The translations under genes and the position numbers were made by a program. DNA of 64,000 nucleotides from Actinoplanes auranticolor (lineage in GTDB: Bacteria; Actinomycetota; Actinomycetes; Mycobacteriales; Micromonosporaceae). Location: contig NZ_BOQL01000073.1 of assembly GCF_018332655.1 (NCBI RefSeq), forward strand, positions 51,399-115,398, read 5' to 3'. A model generated the notes under the pieces. That model was not told the DNA's origin, searched no databases, and saw nothing but the letters and a program-made list of their open reading frames with translations. Of the stretch, positions 36,131-45,062 are shown one piece after another (position 1 is the stretch's first letter; each line of letters begins with the position of its first letter).

Positions 36131-38959
36131 ATGGTGACGATGAGCGAGTCCGAGACCAACGCGGACGTCCCGCCGTACCGCTACACGGCGGCCCTGGCTG
36201 CGGAGATCGAGCCCCGCTGGCAGGACTTCTGGTCCGGCCACGGCACGTTCCACGCGCCCAACCCGACCGGTGAGCTGGCCGACCCCGGCCACCCCCGGGC
36301 CGGGGCGCCGAAGCTGCACGTGCAGGACATGTTCCCCTACCCCTCCGGCGCCGGCCTGCACGTCGGGCATCCGCTGGGCTACATCGGCACGGACTGCTAC
36401 ACCCGCTACAAGCGGATGGCGGGATACAACGTGCTGCACCCGATGGGCTTCGACGCCTTCGGCCTGCCCGCCGAGCAGTACGCGGTGCAGACCGGCACCC
36501 ACCCCCGGATCACCACCGAGGCCAACGTCGAGCGCTACCGCGGTCAGCTGCGCCGGCTGGGCCTGGCCTACGACGAGCGGCGCAGCTTCTCCACCACCGA
36601 CCCCGAGTACTACCGCTGGACGCAGTGGATCTTCCTGCAGGTCTTCAATTCATGGTTCGACCCGTCCGACGCCAGGGCCAAGCCGATCGAGATCCTGATC
36701 TCGCAGTTCGAGGCCGGGGAGCGCGAGACCCCCGACGGCCGGGCGTGGGCCGAGCTGTCCGGCGTCGAGCGCCGGCAGGTCATCAACGACCACCGCCTGG
36801 CGTACGTCAGCGAGGCGCCGGTCAACTGGTGCCCGGGGCTGGGCACCGTGCTGGCCAACGAGGAGGTCACCCCGGACGGGCGCAGTGAGCGCGGCAACTT
36901 CCCGGTCTTCAAGCGCAGCCTGAAGCAGTGGATGATGCGCATCACGTCCTACGGCGACCGGCTGGTCGACGACCTGGAGACGCTGGACTGGCCCGAGCCG
37001 GTCAAGCTGATGCAGCGCAACTGGATCGGCCGTTCCCAGGGCGCGCACGTGGACTTCCCGATCGACGGCGACGACGTGATCAGCGTCTTCACCACCCGGC
37101 CGGACACGCTGTTCGGCGCGACGTACATGGTGCTGGCGCCCGAGCACACGCTGGTCGACTCGGTCGTGCCCGCGGCCTGGCCCGAGGGCACCAAGCCGGT
37201 CTGGACGGGTGGGCACGCCAGTCCGGGCGAGGCCGTCGCGGCGTACCGGGCCGAGGCCGCGGCCAAGACCGAGGAGGAGCGGACCGCCGACGCCAAGGTC
37301 AAGACCGGCGTCTTCACCGGCGCGTACGCCACCAACCCGGTCAACGGCGCGCGCATCCCGGTGTTCATCGCCGACTACGTGCTGGCCGGCTACGGCACCG
37401 GCGCGATCATGGCGGTGCCCGGGCAGGACGGGCGCGACTGGGCGTTCGCCGAGGTCTTCGACCTGCCGATCATCCGTACGGTGCAGGCGCCCGACGGTTT
37501 CGACGGTGCCTTCACCGGCGACGCCCCGGCGATCAACAGTGACTGGCTGAACGGGATGGCCGTGGCCGACGCCAAGGCCGCGATGATCGCCTGGCTGGAG
37601 GAGCACGGCCACGGCCGGGGCGCGACCACCTTCCGGCTGCGTGACTGGCTGTTCAGCCGGCAGCGCTACTGGGGTGAGCCGTTCCCGATCGTCTACGACG
37701 AGACCGGCCTGCCGGTCGCGCTGCCCGAGTCGATGCTGCCGGTGGTGCTGCCGGACACCGACGACTTCTCGCCGCGCACCTTCGACCCGGACGACGAGCA
37801 CAGTGAGCCGGAGACCCCGCTGTCGCGCAAGAAGGACTGGGTGACCGTCGAGCTGGACCTGGGCGACGGCCCGAAGACCTACACGCGCGAGACCAACACC
37901 ATGCCCCAGTGGGCGGGATCGTGCTGGTACGAGCTGCGCTACCTGGACCCGCGCAACGACAAGGCGCTGGTCGACCCCGAGAACGAGGCCTACTGGATGG
38001 GCCCCAAGGACTCCGCGGACTGCGGCGGCGTCGACCTGTACGTCGGCGGCGTCGAGCACGCGGTCCTGCACCTGCTGTACGCCCGCTTCTGGCACAAGGT
38101 GCTGTACGACCTGGGCCACATCTCGTCCTTCGAGCCGTTCCGCAAGCTGTTCAACCAGGGCTACATCCAGGCGTACGCGTTCCGCGACGCCCGCGGCGTC
38201 ATCGTCCCCGCCGAGGAGGTCGTCGAGCGCGACGGCAAGTGGTACTTCGGTGAGCAGGAGGTCGCCCGCGAGTACGGCAAGATGGGCAAGTCGCTGAAGA
38301 ACGTCGTCACCCCGGACGACATGAGCGAGCAGTACGGCGCCGACACGTTCCGGGTGTACGAGATGGCGATGGGCCCGCTGGACGTGTCCCGCCCCTGGGA
38401 CACCCGCGCGGTCGTCGGCTCGCAGCGCTTCCTGCAGCGGGTGTGGCGCCTGGTGGTCGACGAGGAGACCGGCGTGGTGCGGGTCACCGACGAGCCCCTG
38501 GACCCGGCGACCCGGCGGGTGCTGCACCGCACCATCGACGGTGTCCGCGAGGACATGGACGAGCTGCGGTTCAACACGGCCATCGCCAAGCTGATCCAGC
38601 TGACCAACACGCTGACCCCGCTGGGCACGACCGCGCGGGAGGCGATCGAGCCGCTGGTGCTGATGACCTCGCCGTTCGCCCCGCACCTGGCCGAGGAGTT
38701 GTGGCGCAAGCTGGGCCACGACGACACGCTGGCCTACGCCGACTTCCCGGTGCCCGACCCGGCCCAGCTGGTGGCCGAGTCGGTCACCTACCCGGTGCAG
38801 GTCAACGGCAAGGTCCGCGGCCGGGTCGAGGTCGCGCCGGACACGACCGAGGATGCGGTACGCGCGGCCGCGCTGGAGTCGGTCGCCGAGGTGCTGGCGG
38901 GCCGGGAGCCGCGCAAGGTGATCGTGGTGGCCGGCCGGCTGGTCAGCGTCGTCGTCTGA
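36131..38959 (+). CDS. leuS: Leucyl-tRNA synthetase
   Basis: A 942-residue class I synthetase that charges tRNA-Leu. The HIGH-type motif is in FPYPSGAGLHVGHPLGY, the KMSKS-type motif in YGKMGKSLKNVVTPDD. The CP1 editing domain is present (VISVFTTRPDTLFGATYMVL and GTGAIMAVPGQDGRDWAFA), and the C-terminal tRNA-binding part ends VQVNGKVRGRVEVA. The start at 36131 gives the longest reasonable protein; ATG 36140 (MSESET) is also possible. Expression is likely set by the upstream attenuator. Confidence 0.97.
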   Translation: MVTMSESETNADVPPYRYTAALAAEIEPRWQDFWSGHGTFHAPNPTGELADPGHPRAGAPKLHVQDMFPYPSGAGLHVGHPLGYIGTDCYTRYKRMAGYNVLHPMGFDAFGLPAEQYAVQTGTHPRITTEANVERYRGQLRRLGLAYDERRSFSTTDPEYYRWTQWIFLQVFNSWFDPSDARAKPIEILISQFEAGERETPDGRAWAELSGVERRQVINDHRLAYVSEAPVNWCPGLGTVLANEEVTPDGRSERGNFPVFKRSLKQWMMRITSYGDRLVDDLETLDWPEPVKLMQRNWIGRSQGAHVDFPIDGDDVISVFTTRPDTLFGATYMVLAPEHTLVDSVVPAAWPEGTKPVWTGGHASPGEAVAAYRAEAAAKTEEERTADAKVKTGVFTGAYATNPVNGARIPVFIADYVLAGYGTGAIMAVPGQDGRDWAFAEVFDLPIIRTVQAPDGFDGAFTGDAPAINSDWLNGMAVADAKAAMIAWLEEHGHGRGATTFRLRDWLFSRQRYWGEPFPIVYDETGLPVALPESMLPVVLPDTDDFSPRTFDPDDEHSEPETPLSRKKDWVTVELDLGDGPKTYTRETNTMPQWAGSCWYELRYLDPRNDKALVDPENEAYWMGPKDSADCGGVDLYVGGVEHAVLHLLYARFWHKVLYDLGHISSFEPFRKLFNQGYIQAYAFRDARGVIVPAEEVVERDGKWYFGEQEVAREYGKMGKSLKNVVTPDDMSEQYGADTFRVYEMAMGPLDVSRPWDTRAVVGSQRFLQRVWRLVVDEETGVVRVTDEPLDPATRRVLHRTIDGVREDMDELRFNTAIAKLIQLTNTLTPLGTTAREAIEPLVLMTSPFAPHLAEELWRKLGHDDTLAYADFPVPDPAQLVAESVTYPVQVNGKVRGRVEVAPDTTEDAVRAAALESVAEVLAGREPRKVIVVAGRLVSVVV

Positions 38960-39038
38960 CCGTCCCACCGTTCCACATGCAGGACCGACCCGGGGCCGTC
39001 GGGAGGTCGGGCACGCCGTACCGGAAGAATCTCCGGAC

Positions 39039-40295
39039 GTGCCTGATCTCCCGGACGTCCTGGCCGTCACCCCGCTGAGCTCGCCTCTGGACGCCACCGT
39101 GCGCCCGCCGGGGTCGAAGAGCATCACCAACCGCGCGCTGCTCTGCGCCGCCCTGGCCCCGGGCACGTCGACGCTGACCGGCGCCCTGTTCGCGGACGAC
39201 ACCCGGGCGATGCTCGGCGCGGTCGAGGCCCTGGGCGCCGTCGTCGACGCCGACCCCGCGGCCGCGGTGATGCGGGTGACAGGGGTGGACCCGCGCCACG
39301 GGGAAGCGCCCGCGGCCGTCGACGCCCAGCAGTCCGGCACCACGTCCCGGTTCATCCTGCCGGCGGCGGCGCTGCGTCCCGGCCGTACCGTGGTCGACGG
39401 CAGCCCGCAGCTGCGCGCCCGGCCGTTCGGGCCGGTCCTGGAAGCGCTGCGCGAGCTGGGCGCGGAGATCTCCCCGGGTGACTTCCTGCCCGCCACCGTG
39501 CGCGGCCCGCTGCGCGGCGGCCCGGTACGCGTCAGCGGTCACATCTCCAGCCAGTTCCTGTCGGGGCTGCTGCTGGCCGGCCCGCTGATGACCGACGGCC
39601 TCGACGTGGAGCTGACCTCGGCGCTGGTCTCGGTGCCGTACGTGGAGATGACCAGGGCGGTGATGGCGGCCTTCGGCGTCGAGGTGGCCGGCCTGAGCGT
39701 GGCCCCGTGCGGCTACCGGGCCACCGAGTACGCCGTCGAACCGGACGCCAGCGCGGCCTCGTACTTCCTGGGCGCGGCGGCGGTGGCGGGCGGCCGGGTG
39801 ACCGTCCGCGGTCTCGGGACCGGCAGCCTCCAGGGTGATGTGGCGTTCGCCGACGTGCTGGCGCGGATGGGCGCGACCGTGACCCGCTCGGCCGACTCGC
39901 TCACGGTGAGCGCCACGGGTGCCCTCCGCGGCGTGGACGTCGACATGACTGACATCTCGGACACCGCCCAGACGCTGGCCGCCGTGGCCGTCTACGCGGA
40001 CTCACCGACCCGGGTACGGGGAATCGGCTTCATCAGGAAGAAGGAGACCGACCGGGTCGCGGCGGTCGTCACCGAGCTGCGCCGGGCGGGCATCAACGCG
40101 GTGGAGGACGAGGACGGCTTCACGATCAACCCGGGCGTGCCCCGGCCGACCCGGTTCGCCACCTACGACGACCACCGGATGGCGATGAGCCTGTCGCTGC
40201 TGGGGCTGCGCTCGCCGGGGATCGAGATCGCGGACCCGGGCTGCGTGGCCAAGACCTACCCGGACTTCTTCACGGACCTGGCCCGCCTGAGCTGA
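39039..40295 (+). CDS. aroA: 3-phosphoshikimate 1-carboxyvinyltransferase (EPSP synthase)
   Basis: A 418-residue enzyme of the shikimate pathway joining shikimate-3-phosphate and phosphoenolpyruvate. PEP-binding PPGSKSITNRALLCAAL and QQSGTTSRF segments, GHISSQFLSGLLLAGPLM and the FIRKKETDRVAAVVTELR motif are present, as is the C-terminal YDDHRMAMSLSLLGL. The GTG at 39039 begins MPDLPDVLAVTPLSSPLDAT, matching actinobacterial starts. It lies 79 nt after leuS and may be read from that transcript. Ends before a bidirectional hairpin. Confidence 0.96.
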   Translation: MPDLPDVLAVTPLSSPLDATVRPPGSKSITNRALLCAALAPGTSTLTGALFADDTRAMLGAVEALGAVVDADPAAAVMRVTGVDPRHGEAPAAVDAQQSGTTSRFILPAAALRPGRTVVDGSPQLRARPFGPVLEALRELGAEISPGDFLPATVRGPLRGGPVRVSGHISSQFLSGLLLAGPLMTDGLDVELTSALVSVPYVEMTRAVMAAFGVEVAGLSVAPCGYRATEYAVEPDASAASYFLGAAAVAGGRVTVRGLGTGSLQGDVAFADVLARMGATVTRSADSLTVSATGALRGVDVDMTDISDTAQTLAAVAVYADSPTRVRGIGFIRKKETDRVAAVVTELRRAGINAVEDEDGFTINPGVPRPTRFATYDDHRMAMSLSLLGLRSPGIEIADPGCVAKTYPDFFTDLARLS

Positions 40296-40319
40296 CCCGC
40301 GGCCTCCGCCGGCGCATGG

Positions 40320-40353
40320 AGAACGGCCCGTCGCGGGAGCGGCGGGCCGTTCT
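40320..40353. terminator. Bidirectional terminator between aroA and the TVP38 gene
   Basis: A perfect 11-bp stem (AGAACGGCCCG at 40320-40330 with 40343-40353) and 12-nt loop separate the convergent genes; on the plus strand TTCGTTCC follows. Confidence 0.75.
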
Positions 40354-40374
40354 TCGTTCCTCGGGTGGGAAGGC

Positions 40375-41127
40375 TCAGGCGGTGGCGGCAGCGACGGCGG
40401 CAGCGGCGTCGCGGCGGGCGGCCAGGCGCCAGCGGAGCACGATCGTCGTGGTGAGGCCGATGCCGATCGCGGCCGGGGCCAGGGTCAGCGGGTTCATCGA
40501 GCCGGGTGCGGCCACCGCGGCGCCGATCACCGCGTACGAGACCGCGGACGGCACCGAGGCCAGCGTCGTACCGAGCAGGTAGCGCTTGCGGCACACCGAC
40601 GTGGTGCCGTAGGCGTACCCGATCAGGCCGAACGGGGCAAGCGGCAGGAAGCGGACCAGCAGCACCGCCGACAGGCCGCGGCGGTTCAGCCAGCCGTCGA
40701 GGCGGTCCAGCTTGCCGCCGGCACGGGCGCCCAGCGCGCCCCGGCCGGCCCAGCGGCCCGCGTAGTAGGTCGCCACGGCGGCGATGATGGCCGCGGCCAG
40801 TGCGGTGGCCGCGCCGGTGGCCGGGCCGAGCAGGGCGCCGCAGGCCAGGGTGATCGCGGTACGGGGGACGAGCACCGACAGCAGCAGGCCACCGACCACG
40901 GCGATGGCGACGGCGGCGGCCGGTCCGAGGCTGACGACCGAGTCGGCGATGGCCTGCAGCGGCAGGACCGCGGCGGCCACCCCCAACCCGGCGATGACGA
41001 CGGCGAGGATGCCGAAGCGGGCGAGCCGGCGCTGCCAGCCGAGCGGGGTCGCCGGGTGCTGCGTGCTGACCTGAGGGTCCGTGGCGGGGGTAACGATGCC
41101 CCGCGGGGCGATCAGGGTGTCAGTCAT
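40375..41127 (-). CDS. TVP38/TMEM64 (DedA-like) membrane protein
   Basis: A 250-residue inner-membrane protein of the TVP38/TMEM64 (VTT domain) family. Hydrophobic segments span about residues 35-58, 68-90, 96-118, 150-165, 185-205 and 212-232. The family core is VPRTAITLACGALLGPATGA and SAVLLVRFLPLAPFGLIGYA with the following YGTTSVCRKRYLLGTTLAS. Related proteins are lipid scramblases or transporters; the substrate here is unknown. Confidence 0.92.
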   Translation of the reverse strand: MTDTLIAPRGIVTPATDPQVSTQHPATPLGWQRRLARFGILAVVIAGLGVAAAVLPLQAIADSVVSLGPAAAVAIAVVGGLLLSVLVPRTAITLACGALLGPATGAATALAAAIIAAVATYYAGRWAGRGALGARAGGKLDRLDGWLNRRGLSAVLLVRFLPLAPFGLIGYAYGTTSVCRKRYLLGTTLASVPSAVSYAVIGAAVAAPGSMNPLTLAPAAIGIGLTTTIVLRWRLAARRDAAAAVAAATA

Positions 41128-41183
41128 GCAGGCGTACCCCTAAATCTCGTCGGTCCTGGTCTGCTGATCGGAGCCTGCACGGC

Positions 41184-41897
41184 TCAGGCGGCGCCTGCCG
41201 CGGCGAGCCGCTCGCCTCTGAGCCGGTCGGCCCAGGTGTCGTCGAGCGCTTGAAGACTATCCGCGCCGATCGCCCAGCGCAGTAGCAGATCGGCTATAGC
41301 TGGGTTGCGGGCGAGCGCGGGGCCGTGGGCGTAGGTGCCGAGGATCTTGCCGTGCCAGGCGCCCTCGGTCTGACCGTCGTTGCCGACGCCGGCGGTGACC
41401 CGGGCCAGCGGGGCGACCCCCGGTCCCAGGTGGGTCCGGCCGCCGTGGTTCTCGAATCCGGTCAACGGGGGCAACCCTAGCCGGGGATCGATGTCACCGC
41501 GAACCTCGCCCACCGCGCGTGTCTCGCCCCGGTCCGAGCTGAGGTCCAGCAGGTCCAGGCCGGCGCACTTGGCGCCCTTGGCGAAGAACGAGCTGCCGAA
41601 GAGCTGGTAACCGGCGCACACGGCCAGCACGGCCGCGCCCTGGTGAACGGCCCGGTGCAGGCCGCCGTCGGCGATCAGCCGCTGGGCGGCCAGCGCCTGC
41701 GGGCCGTCCTCGCCGCCACCGATGAGATAGATGTCGGCGGTGGTCGGCATGGCCTGATCCGAGCGGACCTCGTACGTCTCCACCGGGATCCCCCGCAGGG
41801 CGGCACGGCGGCCGAGGATCAGCAGATTCCCCCGATCGCCGTACGTCGAGAGCAGGTCGGGGTAGATCCAGACGATTCGGAGTGTGCTCTCAAGCAT
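41184..41897 (-). CDS. gatD: Lipid II isoglutaminyl synthase, glutaminase subunit GatD
   Basis: A 237-residue CobQ-type class I glutamine amidotransferase. It begins LRIVWIYPDLLSTYGDRGNL, a GatD hallmark. The nucleophile is the Cys in AVLAVCAGYQLFG and the catalytic His lies in LGTYAHGPALARNP. It releases ammonia from Gln for MurT to amidate the D-Glu of lipid II to D-isoglutamine. It is 32 nt downstream of murT in the same direction, as in other Gram-positive bacteria. Confidence 0.94.
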   Translation of the reverse strand: MLESTLRIVWIYPDLLSTYGDRGNLLILGRRAALRGIPVETYEVRSDQAMPTTADIYLIGGGEDGPQALAAQRLIADGGLHRAVHQGAAVLAVCAGYQLFGSSFFAKGAKCAGLDLLDLSSDRGETRAVGEVRGDIDPRLGLPPLTGFENHGGRTHLGPGVAPLARVTAGVGNDGQTEGAWHGKILGTYAHGPALARNPAIADLLLRWAIGADSLQALDDTWADRLRGERLAAAGAA

Positions 41898-41929
41898 GGT
41901 CTGTCCTCGGTTTTCCGCTGCGGGAAAGC

Positions 41930-43165
41930 TCAGTTGACACGGTCCAACTCCGCTCGGATGTCCTGGAACGCCGTGTAGTTGGCGATCACCTCGAGGCGAC
42001 CGGGGGGACTGGCCCGCACCGCCTCGTCGAAAGTCTGTACGTGCCGGAACGCCACATCGTTGACTTCCAGCCGGACCGCGAGGTCGTAGGCCCGGTCGCC
42101 GGTGATCAGCACCTGCCGCCCGCGCAACGGGGAGAAGTCGACGTCGTAGAGCCACGAGGTGTCGAAACCGTCGGGGTCGCGGGCGTTGATGGACAGCAGG
42201 GTGGGCGCCACCTCGGCCATGTCGAACGCCTCGAGCCAGCTCGCCGGGTTCTTGGCCAGCAGCAGCCGGATGTTGCGGCCGTCGCGCTCCACCTGGGCGT
42301 AGCGGCCCGCCACGGAGGCGACGCCGGCCAGCCGGGGGACGGCCTCTATCGGGCGGACGCCGAACTCGGCCGCGACGGCCAGCGCGGTGGCCGCGTTGCC
42401 CAGGTTGACGTGACCGGGCAGCTGCAGCTTGACCAGGTGCCAGTCGCCGCGGGGGTCGATGACGCCGTCGTCCTCGACGGTCCACTGGGCCTGCGGGCGG
42501 CGCAGCGGGCACCCGGTGCAGCGCCAGTCGCCGTTGGCGCGCTCGATCGGCGAGCCGCACTCCGGGCAGACGAACGAGTCGTCGTGCCAGCGCTGGCCGG
42601 CGCTGAACCAGACGACGTGCGCGGTGTTGACCGCCGCCCAGACCACCATCGGGTCGTCGGCGTTGGCGACCACGTGCACGTCGGGGTGGGCGGCCAGGGC
42701 CGTCCGCCACATTTGCGCCATCATCGCGACTTCCTTGGCCCGGTCGAGCTGGTCGCGCGAGAGGTTGAGCAGCGCCACCACCCGCGGGGTGGTCTCGTCG
42801 ATGACCCGGGCCAGGTAGTGCTCGTCGACCTCGAGCACCGCGAACGGGGTGGCACCGGCCTTGGCCAGGGCCGAGGTGTGCCCGGTGGGCATGTTGGCGC
42901 CGAAGGAGTTGGTGGCGACCGGGCCCAGCACGCCGAGGGCGGCCGCGGCGAACCGGGTCGTGGTCGTCTTGCCGTTGGTGCCCGAGACCAGCGCGATCGC
43001 GCGGCCGGCGGCGAGGTTCTTCAGCAGGTCAGGATCGATCTTGAGACCGATCCAGCCGCCGATCACCGAGCCGTCGCCGCGGCCGGCCGCCCGTGAGAGC
43101 GCCGCAGCGGTTCGCGACACGGAGGTCGCGACCTTGGCCCGTAGGGGCATCTTCCCGTCCGTCAC
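41930..43165 (-). CDS. murT: Lipid II isoglutaminyl synthase, Mur ligase-like subunit MurT
   Basis: A Mur-ligase-fold protein (411 residues from GTG 43165, 406 from ATG 43150). The ATP loop is LVSGTNGKTTTTRFAAAALG; a four-Cys zinc ribbon (FVCPECGSPIERANGDWRC then TGCPL) is inserted in the middle domain, as in known MurT; the C-terminal DUF1727 domain ends the chain. The GTG is favoured because TACCCT (43178-43173) lies 7 nt before it, giving a leaderless start. With GatD it amidates lipid II at the cytoplasmic membrane. Confidence 0.95.
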   Translation of the reverse strand: MTDGKMPLRAKVATSVSRTAAALSRAAGRGDGSVIGGWIGLKIDPDLLKNLAAGRAIALVSGTNGKTTTTRFAAAALGVLGPVATNSFGANMPTGHTSALAKAGATPFAVLEVDEHYLARVIDETTPRVVALLNLSRDQLDRAKEVAMMAQMWRTALAAHPDVHVVANADDPMVVWAAVNTAHVVWFSAGQRWHDDSFVCPECGSPIERANGDWRCTGCPLRRPQAQWTVEDDGVIDPRGDWHLVKLQLPGHVNLGNAATALAVAAEFGVRPIEAVPRLAGVASVAGRYAQVERDGRNIRLLLAKNPASWLEAFDMAEVAPTLLSINARDPDGFDTSWLYDVDFSPLRGRQVLITGDRAYDLAVRLEVNDVAFRHVQTFDEAVRASPPGRLEVIANYTAFQDIRAELDRVN

Positions 43166-43178
43166 GGCGACGAGGGTA

Positions 43179-43624
43179 CCGGAAACGGACACTACGTCGA
43201 GTGGCGCCGGGGCCGGTGCGGTGGTGGCTGCCGTGGGGGTGGTCCCTCGGCCGAACGGATGATCTCCGCTACGCCGCCTGTCGCCGAGTTTGCGCCGGTG
43301 GGGGCGTTTACGGTCACATTCTCCCGACCTCGCCACGCCCCATGATCGACCCGGTCGGGGTTTTTGTGTGTTGTGTTTCACCCGTAACCTTCGACGTTAA
43401 GTGATCATTCCATCACCTGGTGCATCGGCATTTGTCACGGCGTGGTTACAAACCGGACGCGTATCGACGTGCCAAATACGCTGCGTAGTCAGACGGACCC
43501 CTGCAGGCGGCCGAGAAATCGGGTAGCAAGGGTGAGCCGGTGAGCGCCCGCTCGCCGCTCGCACCGCTACGGACCACGCCGAGCCCTGCCCCGGTCCGAG
43601 TGGCGCGACCACCTGAACGCGAAC
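43179..43624. other. Intergenic region before the c-di-AMP riboswitch
   Basis: No gene supported. It must contain the promoter for the riboswitch-hydrolase transcript. The AT-richer patch near 43355-43405 (GTGTTGTGTTTCACCC, then ACGTTAAGTGATC) is the best place for it. The riboswitch sequence may start slightly earlier than annotated. Confidence 0.4.
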
Positions 43625-43785
43625 GACGACACAGGCATACGGGGGCAGGGACGGGGGACCCATTTCCGGTCCTCGGAGGGACGCGCCACTCGCGGCGTAC
43701 CACCGGGAACCTTGGGGTGAAGCCACCAGCGGTGGCCGGGCAACCTTCCCGCCCGAACCCGACAGCTAACCTCGCAGGCGTGCCG
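43625..43785 (+). promoter_or_regulatory. c-di-AMP riboswitch (ydaO/yuaA class)
   Basis: Conserved elements of the ydaO/yuaA aptamer occur in order: GGGGGACCCA (43653-43662), TTGGGGTGAAGCC (43712-43724) and CGAACCCGACAGCTAACCTC (43754-43773) with GCAGGCG after it. In actinobacteria this aptamer regularly precedes genes for cell-wall hydrolases, exactly as here (NlpC/P60 gene starts 17 nt downstream). Binding of c-di-AMP turns expression off in known cases. Ends are approximate; the P1 stem was not folded. Confidence 0.88.
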
Positions 43786-43801
43786 GAGGGATATCTCTAC
43801 C

Positions 43802-44605
43802 GTGCACGAACGCACCTCGAACCGGCGTCGCCTCACTGCTGGCGCCGGTCCCGTCGCTCTGTCCCTGGGTCTCTGCCTCTGTGCCGGCCAGCTGGTCGCC
43901 ACTCCGGCAGCCTCCGCCGCTCCCGCGCCCGTCACGGCGGCTGCGGCGGCGACCGTCAAGACGAAGCTCACGAACTCCTACAACAGGAGGACGCTGAACG
44001 CCGGCGCGACGGTCCGGGTGACCGCCAAGCTGATCAACCCGAAGACCGGCAAGGCCGTCAAGAGCAAGAAGGTCAAGCTCCAGATCCGGGGCGGCAAGTC
44101 GTGGAAGACCTGGGTCACCAAGTCGACCAACTCCAAGGGCGTGGTCTCGTTCCTGACCAAGCCCGGCTCGTCGCTCTACTACCGCACCGTCTTCACCGGC
44201 GCCAAGGGCTACACCGCGTCGCGCAGCGGCCAGGTGAAGATCACCGTGCGGAACAAGGCGGCCAAGGTGCTGGCCGAGGCGGCCAGGCACAAGGGCGCCC
44301 CGTACAAGTTCGGCGCTTCCGGGCCGAAGCGGTTCGACTGCTCCGGCTACACCATGTACGTCTACAAGAAGGCCGCCGGCAAGAAGCTGCCGCACAAGGC
44401 CAACTCGCAGCAGAAGTACGGCAAGGCCGTCGGCAAGGGCAGCAAGAAGGCCGGAGACCTGCTGGTCTTCCGCTCCGGCTCGTACGGCACCCACGTCGGC
44501 ATCTACGCCGGTGGCGGCTACATGTGGGCCGCTCCGCACACGGGTGACAAGGTCAAGAAGCAGAAGGTCTACGGCAAGAACTACGTCGTGCGCCGCCTCG
44601 TCTGA
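43802..44605 (+). CDS. Secreted NlpC/P60 peptidoglycan hydrolase
   Basis: A 267-residue secreted cysteine peptidase. A twin-Arg-like NRRRLTAGAG start and hydrophobic core end in a signal peptide near residue 40 (VATPAASAAPAP). A basic Ig-like beta domain follows (residues 50-150), then the NlpC/P60 domain with catalytic Cys in KRFDCSGYTMYVY, His in GTHVGIYAGGG and a third residue in WAAPHTG. It should cut gamma-D-Glu-mDAP bonds in wall peptides. Control by the upstream c-di-AMP riboswitch links wall turnover to that signal. The GTG at 43802 has GGAGGG upstream. Confidence 0.93.
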   Translation: MHERTSNRRRLTAGAGPVALSLGLCLCAGQLVATPAASAAPAPVTAAAAATVKTKLTNSYNRRTLNAGATVRVTAKLINPKTGKAVKSKKVKLQIRGGKSWKTWVTKSTNSKGVVSFLTKPGSSLYYRTVFTGAKGYTASRSGQVKITVRNKAAKVLAEAARHKGAPYKFGASGPKRFDCSGYTMYVYKKAAGKKLPHKANSQQKYGKAVGKGSKKAGDLLVFRSGSYGTHVGIYAGGGYMWAAPHTGDKVKKQKVYGKNYVVRRLV

Positions 44606-44658
44606 GTTCCGCTCAGCCGTACGGCCACAGCAGTACCAGTAAGAGCAGTACGACAGTT

Positions 44659-44695
44659 CAGTGGGGCGCGACCCGGTACGGGTCGCGCCCCACTG
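44659..44695 (+). terminator. Strong hairpin terminator between the hydrolase and mraZ regions
   Basis: A perfect 17-bp inverted repeat (CAGTGGGGCGCGACCCG at 44659-44675 with 44679-44695) with a 3-nt loop lies about 55 nt after the NlpC/P60 stop. Confidence 0.85.
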
Positions 44696-44704
44696 TCATG
44701 TCCG

Positions 44705-44860
44705 CTCCACTTTCTCCTCCACTTTCCTCCCCGGCAGGGTGCCCAAGGGCAGCCGAGCCTTCCCCAACGCCCGGATTCGGGGGAATTTCGTGCCCGGGTG
44801 GGCGGCATGTCGGAAAGTGGACCATGGTGCGGCCCGTCCGGCCCTCCACTTCCGCTCCAC
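44705..44860 (-). promoter_or_regulatory. Upstream inverted copies of the MraZ-box hexamer
   Basis: CTCCAC (GTGGAG on the minus strand) occurs at 44705-44710 and 44717-44722 (period 12) and again at 44844-44849 and 44855-44860 (period 11). They face opposite to the mraZ-proximal array. They may be secondary MraZ sites allowing looping, or relics. Confidence 0.45.
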
Positions 44861-44915
44861 CGCTCTGACGTGCGCATACATCCGCGAATCGGGTTCGCGG
44901 AAGCCGCCATTCTGG

Positions 44916-44957
44916 TTGCGGGTGGAGGGAAGTGGAGTAGAGTGGAGCGCAGTGGCA
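44916..44957 (+). promoter_or_regulatory. mraZ promoter with four direct MraZ boxes
   Basis: GTGGAG at 44922, 44932 and 44942 plus GTGGCA at 44952 form four direct repeats with exact 10-bp period. They overlap a possible promoter TTGCGG (44916-44921), 16 nt, TAGAGT (44938-44943). MraZ is known to bind short direct repeats at about one per helical turn in front of its own operon and repress it, which fits this layout. Confidence 0.7.
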
Positions 44958-45062
44958 GGGCCTGAGGAGGAGCTGATTCCGAGGGGATTTGCCGGCCCAG
45001 ACGACAGGTGATCCGCACAGAGCTGGCTCTGCGGCGGCGCCCGGGGCAGGGGGGTTGGGCCG

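Noticed and set aside
39338..39360. EPSP synthase motif QQSGTTSRF as a sign of natural glyphosate tolerance
   Set aside because: The Gly and Thr of the PEP site are kept, and the motif looks typical for actinobacterial enzymes; tolerance cannot be judged from sequence alone.
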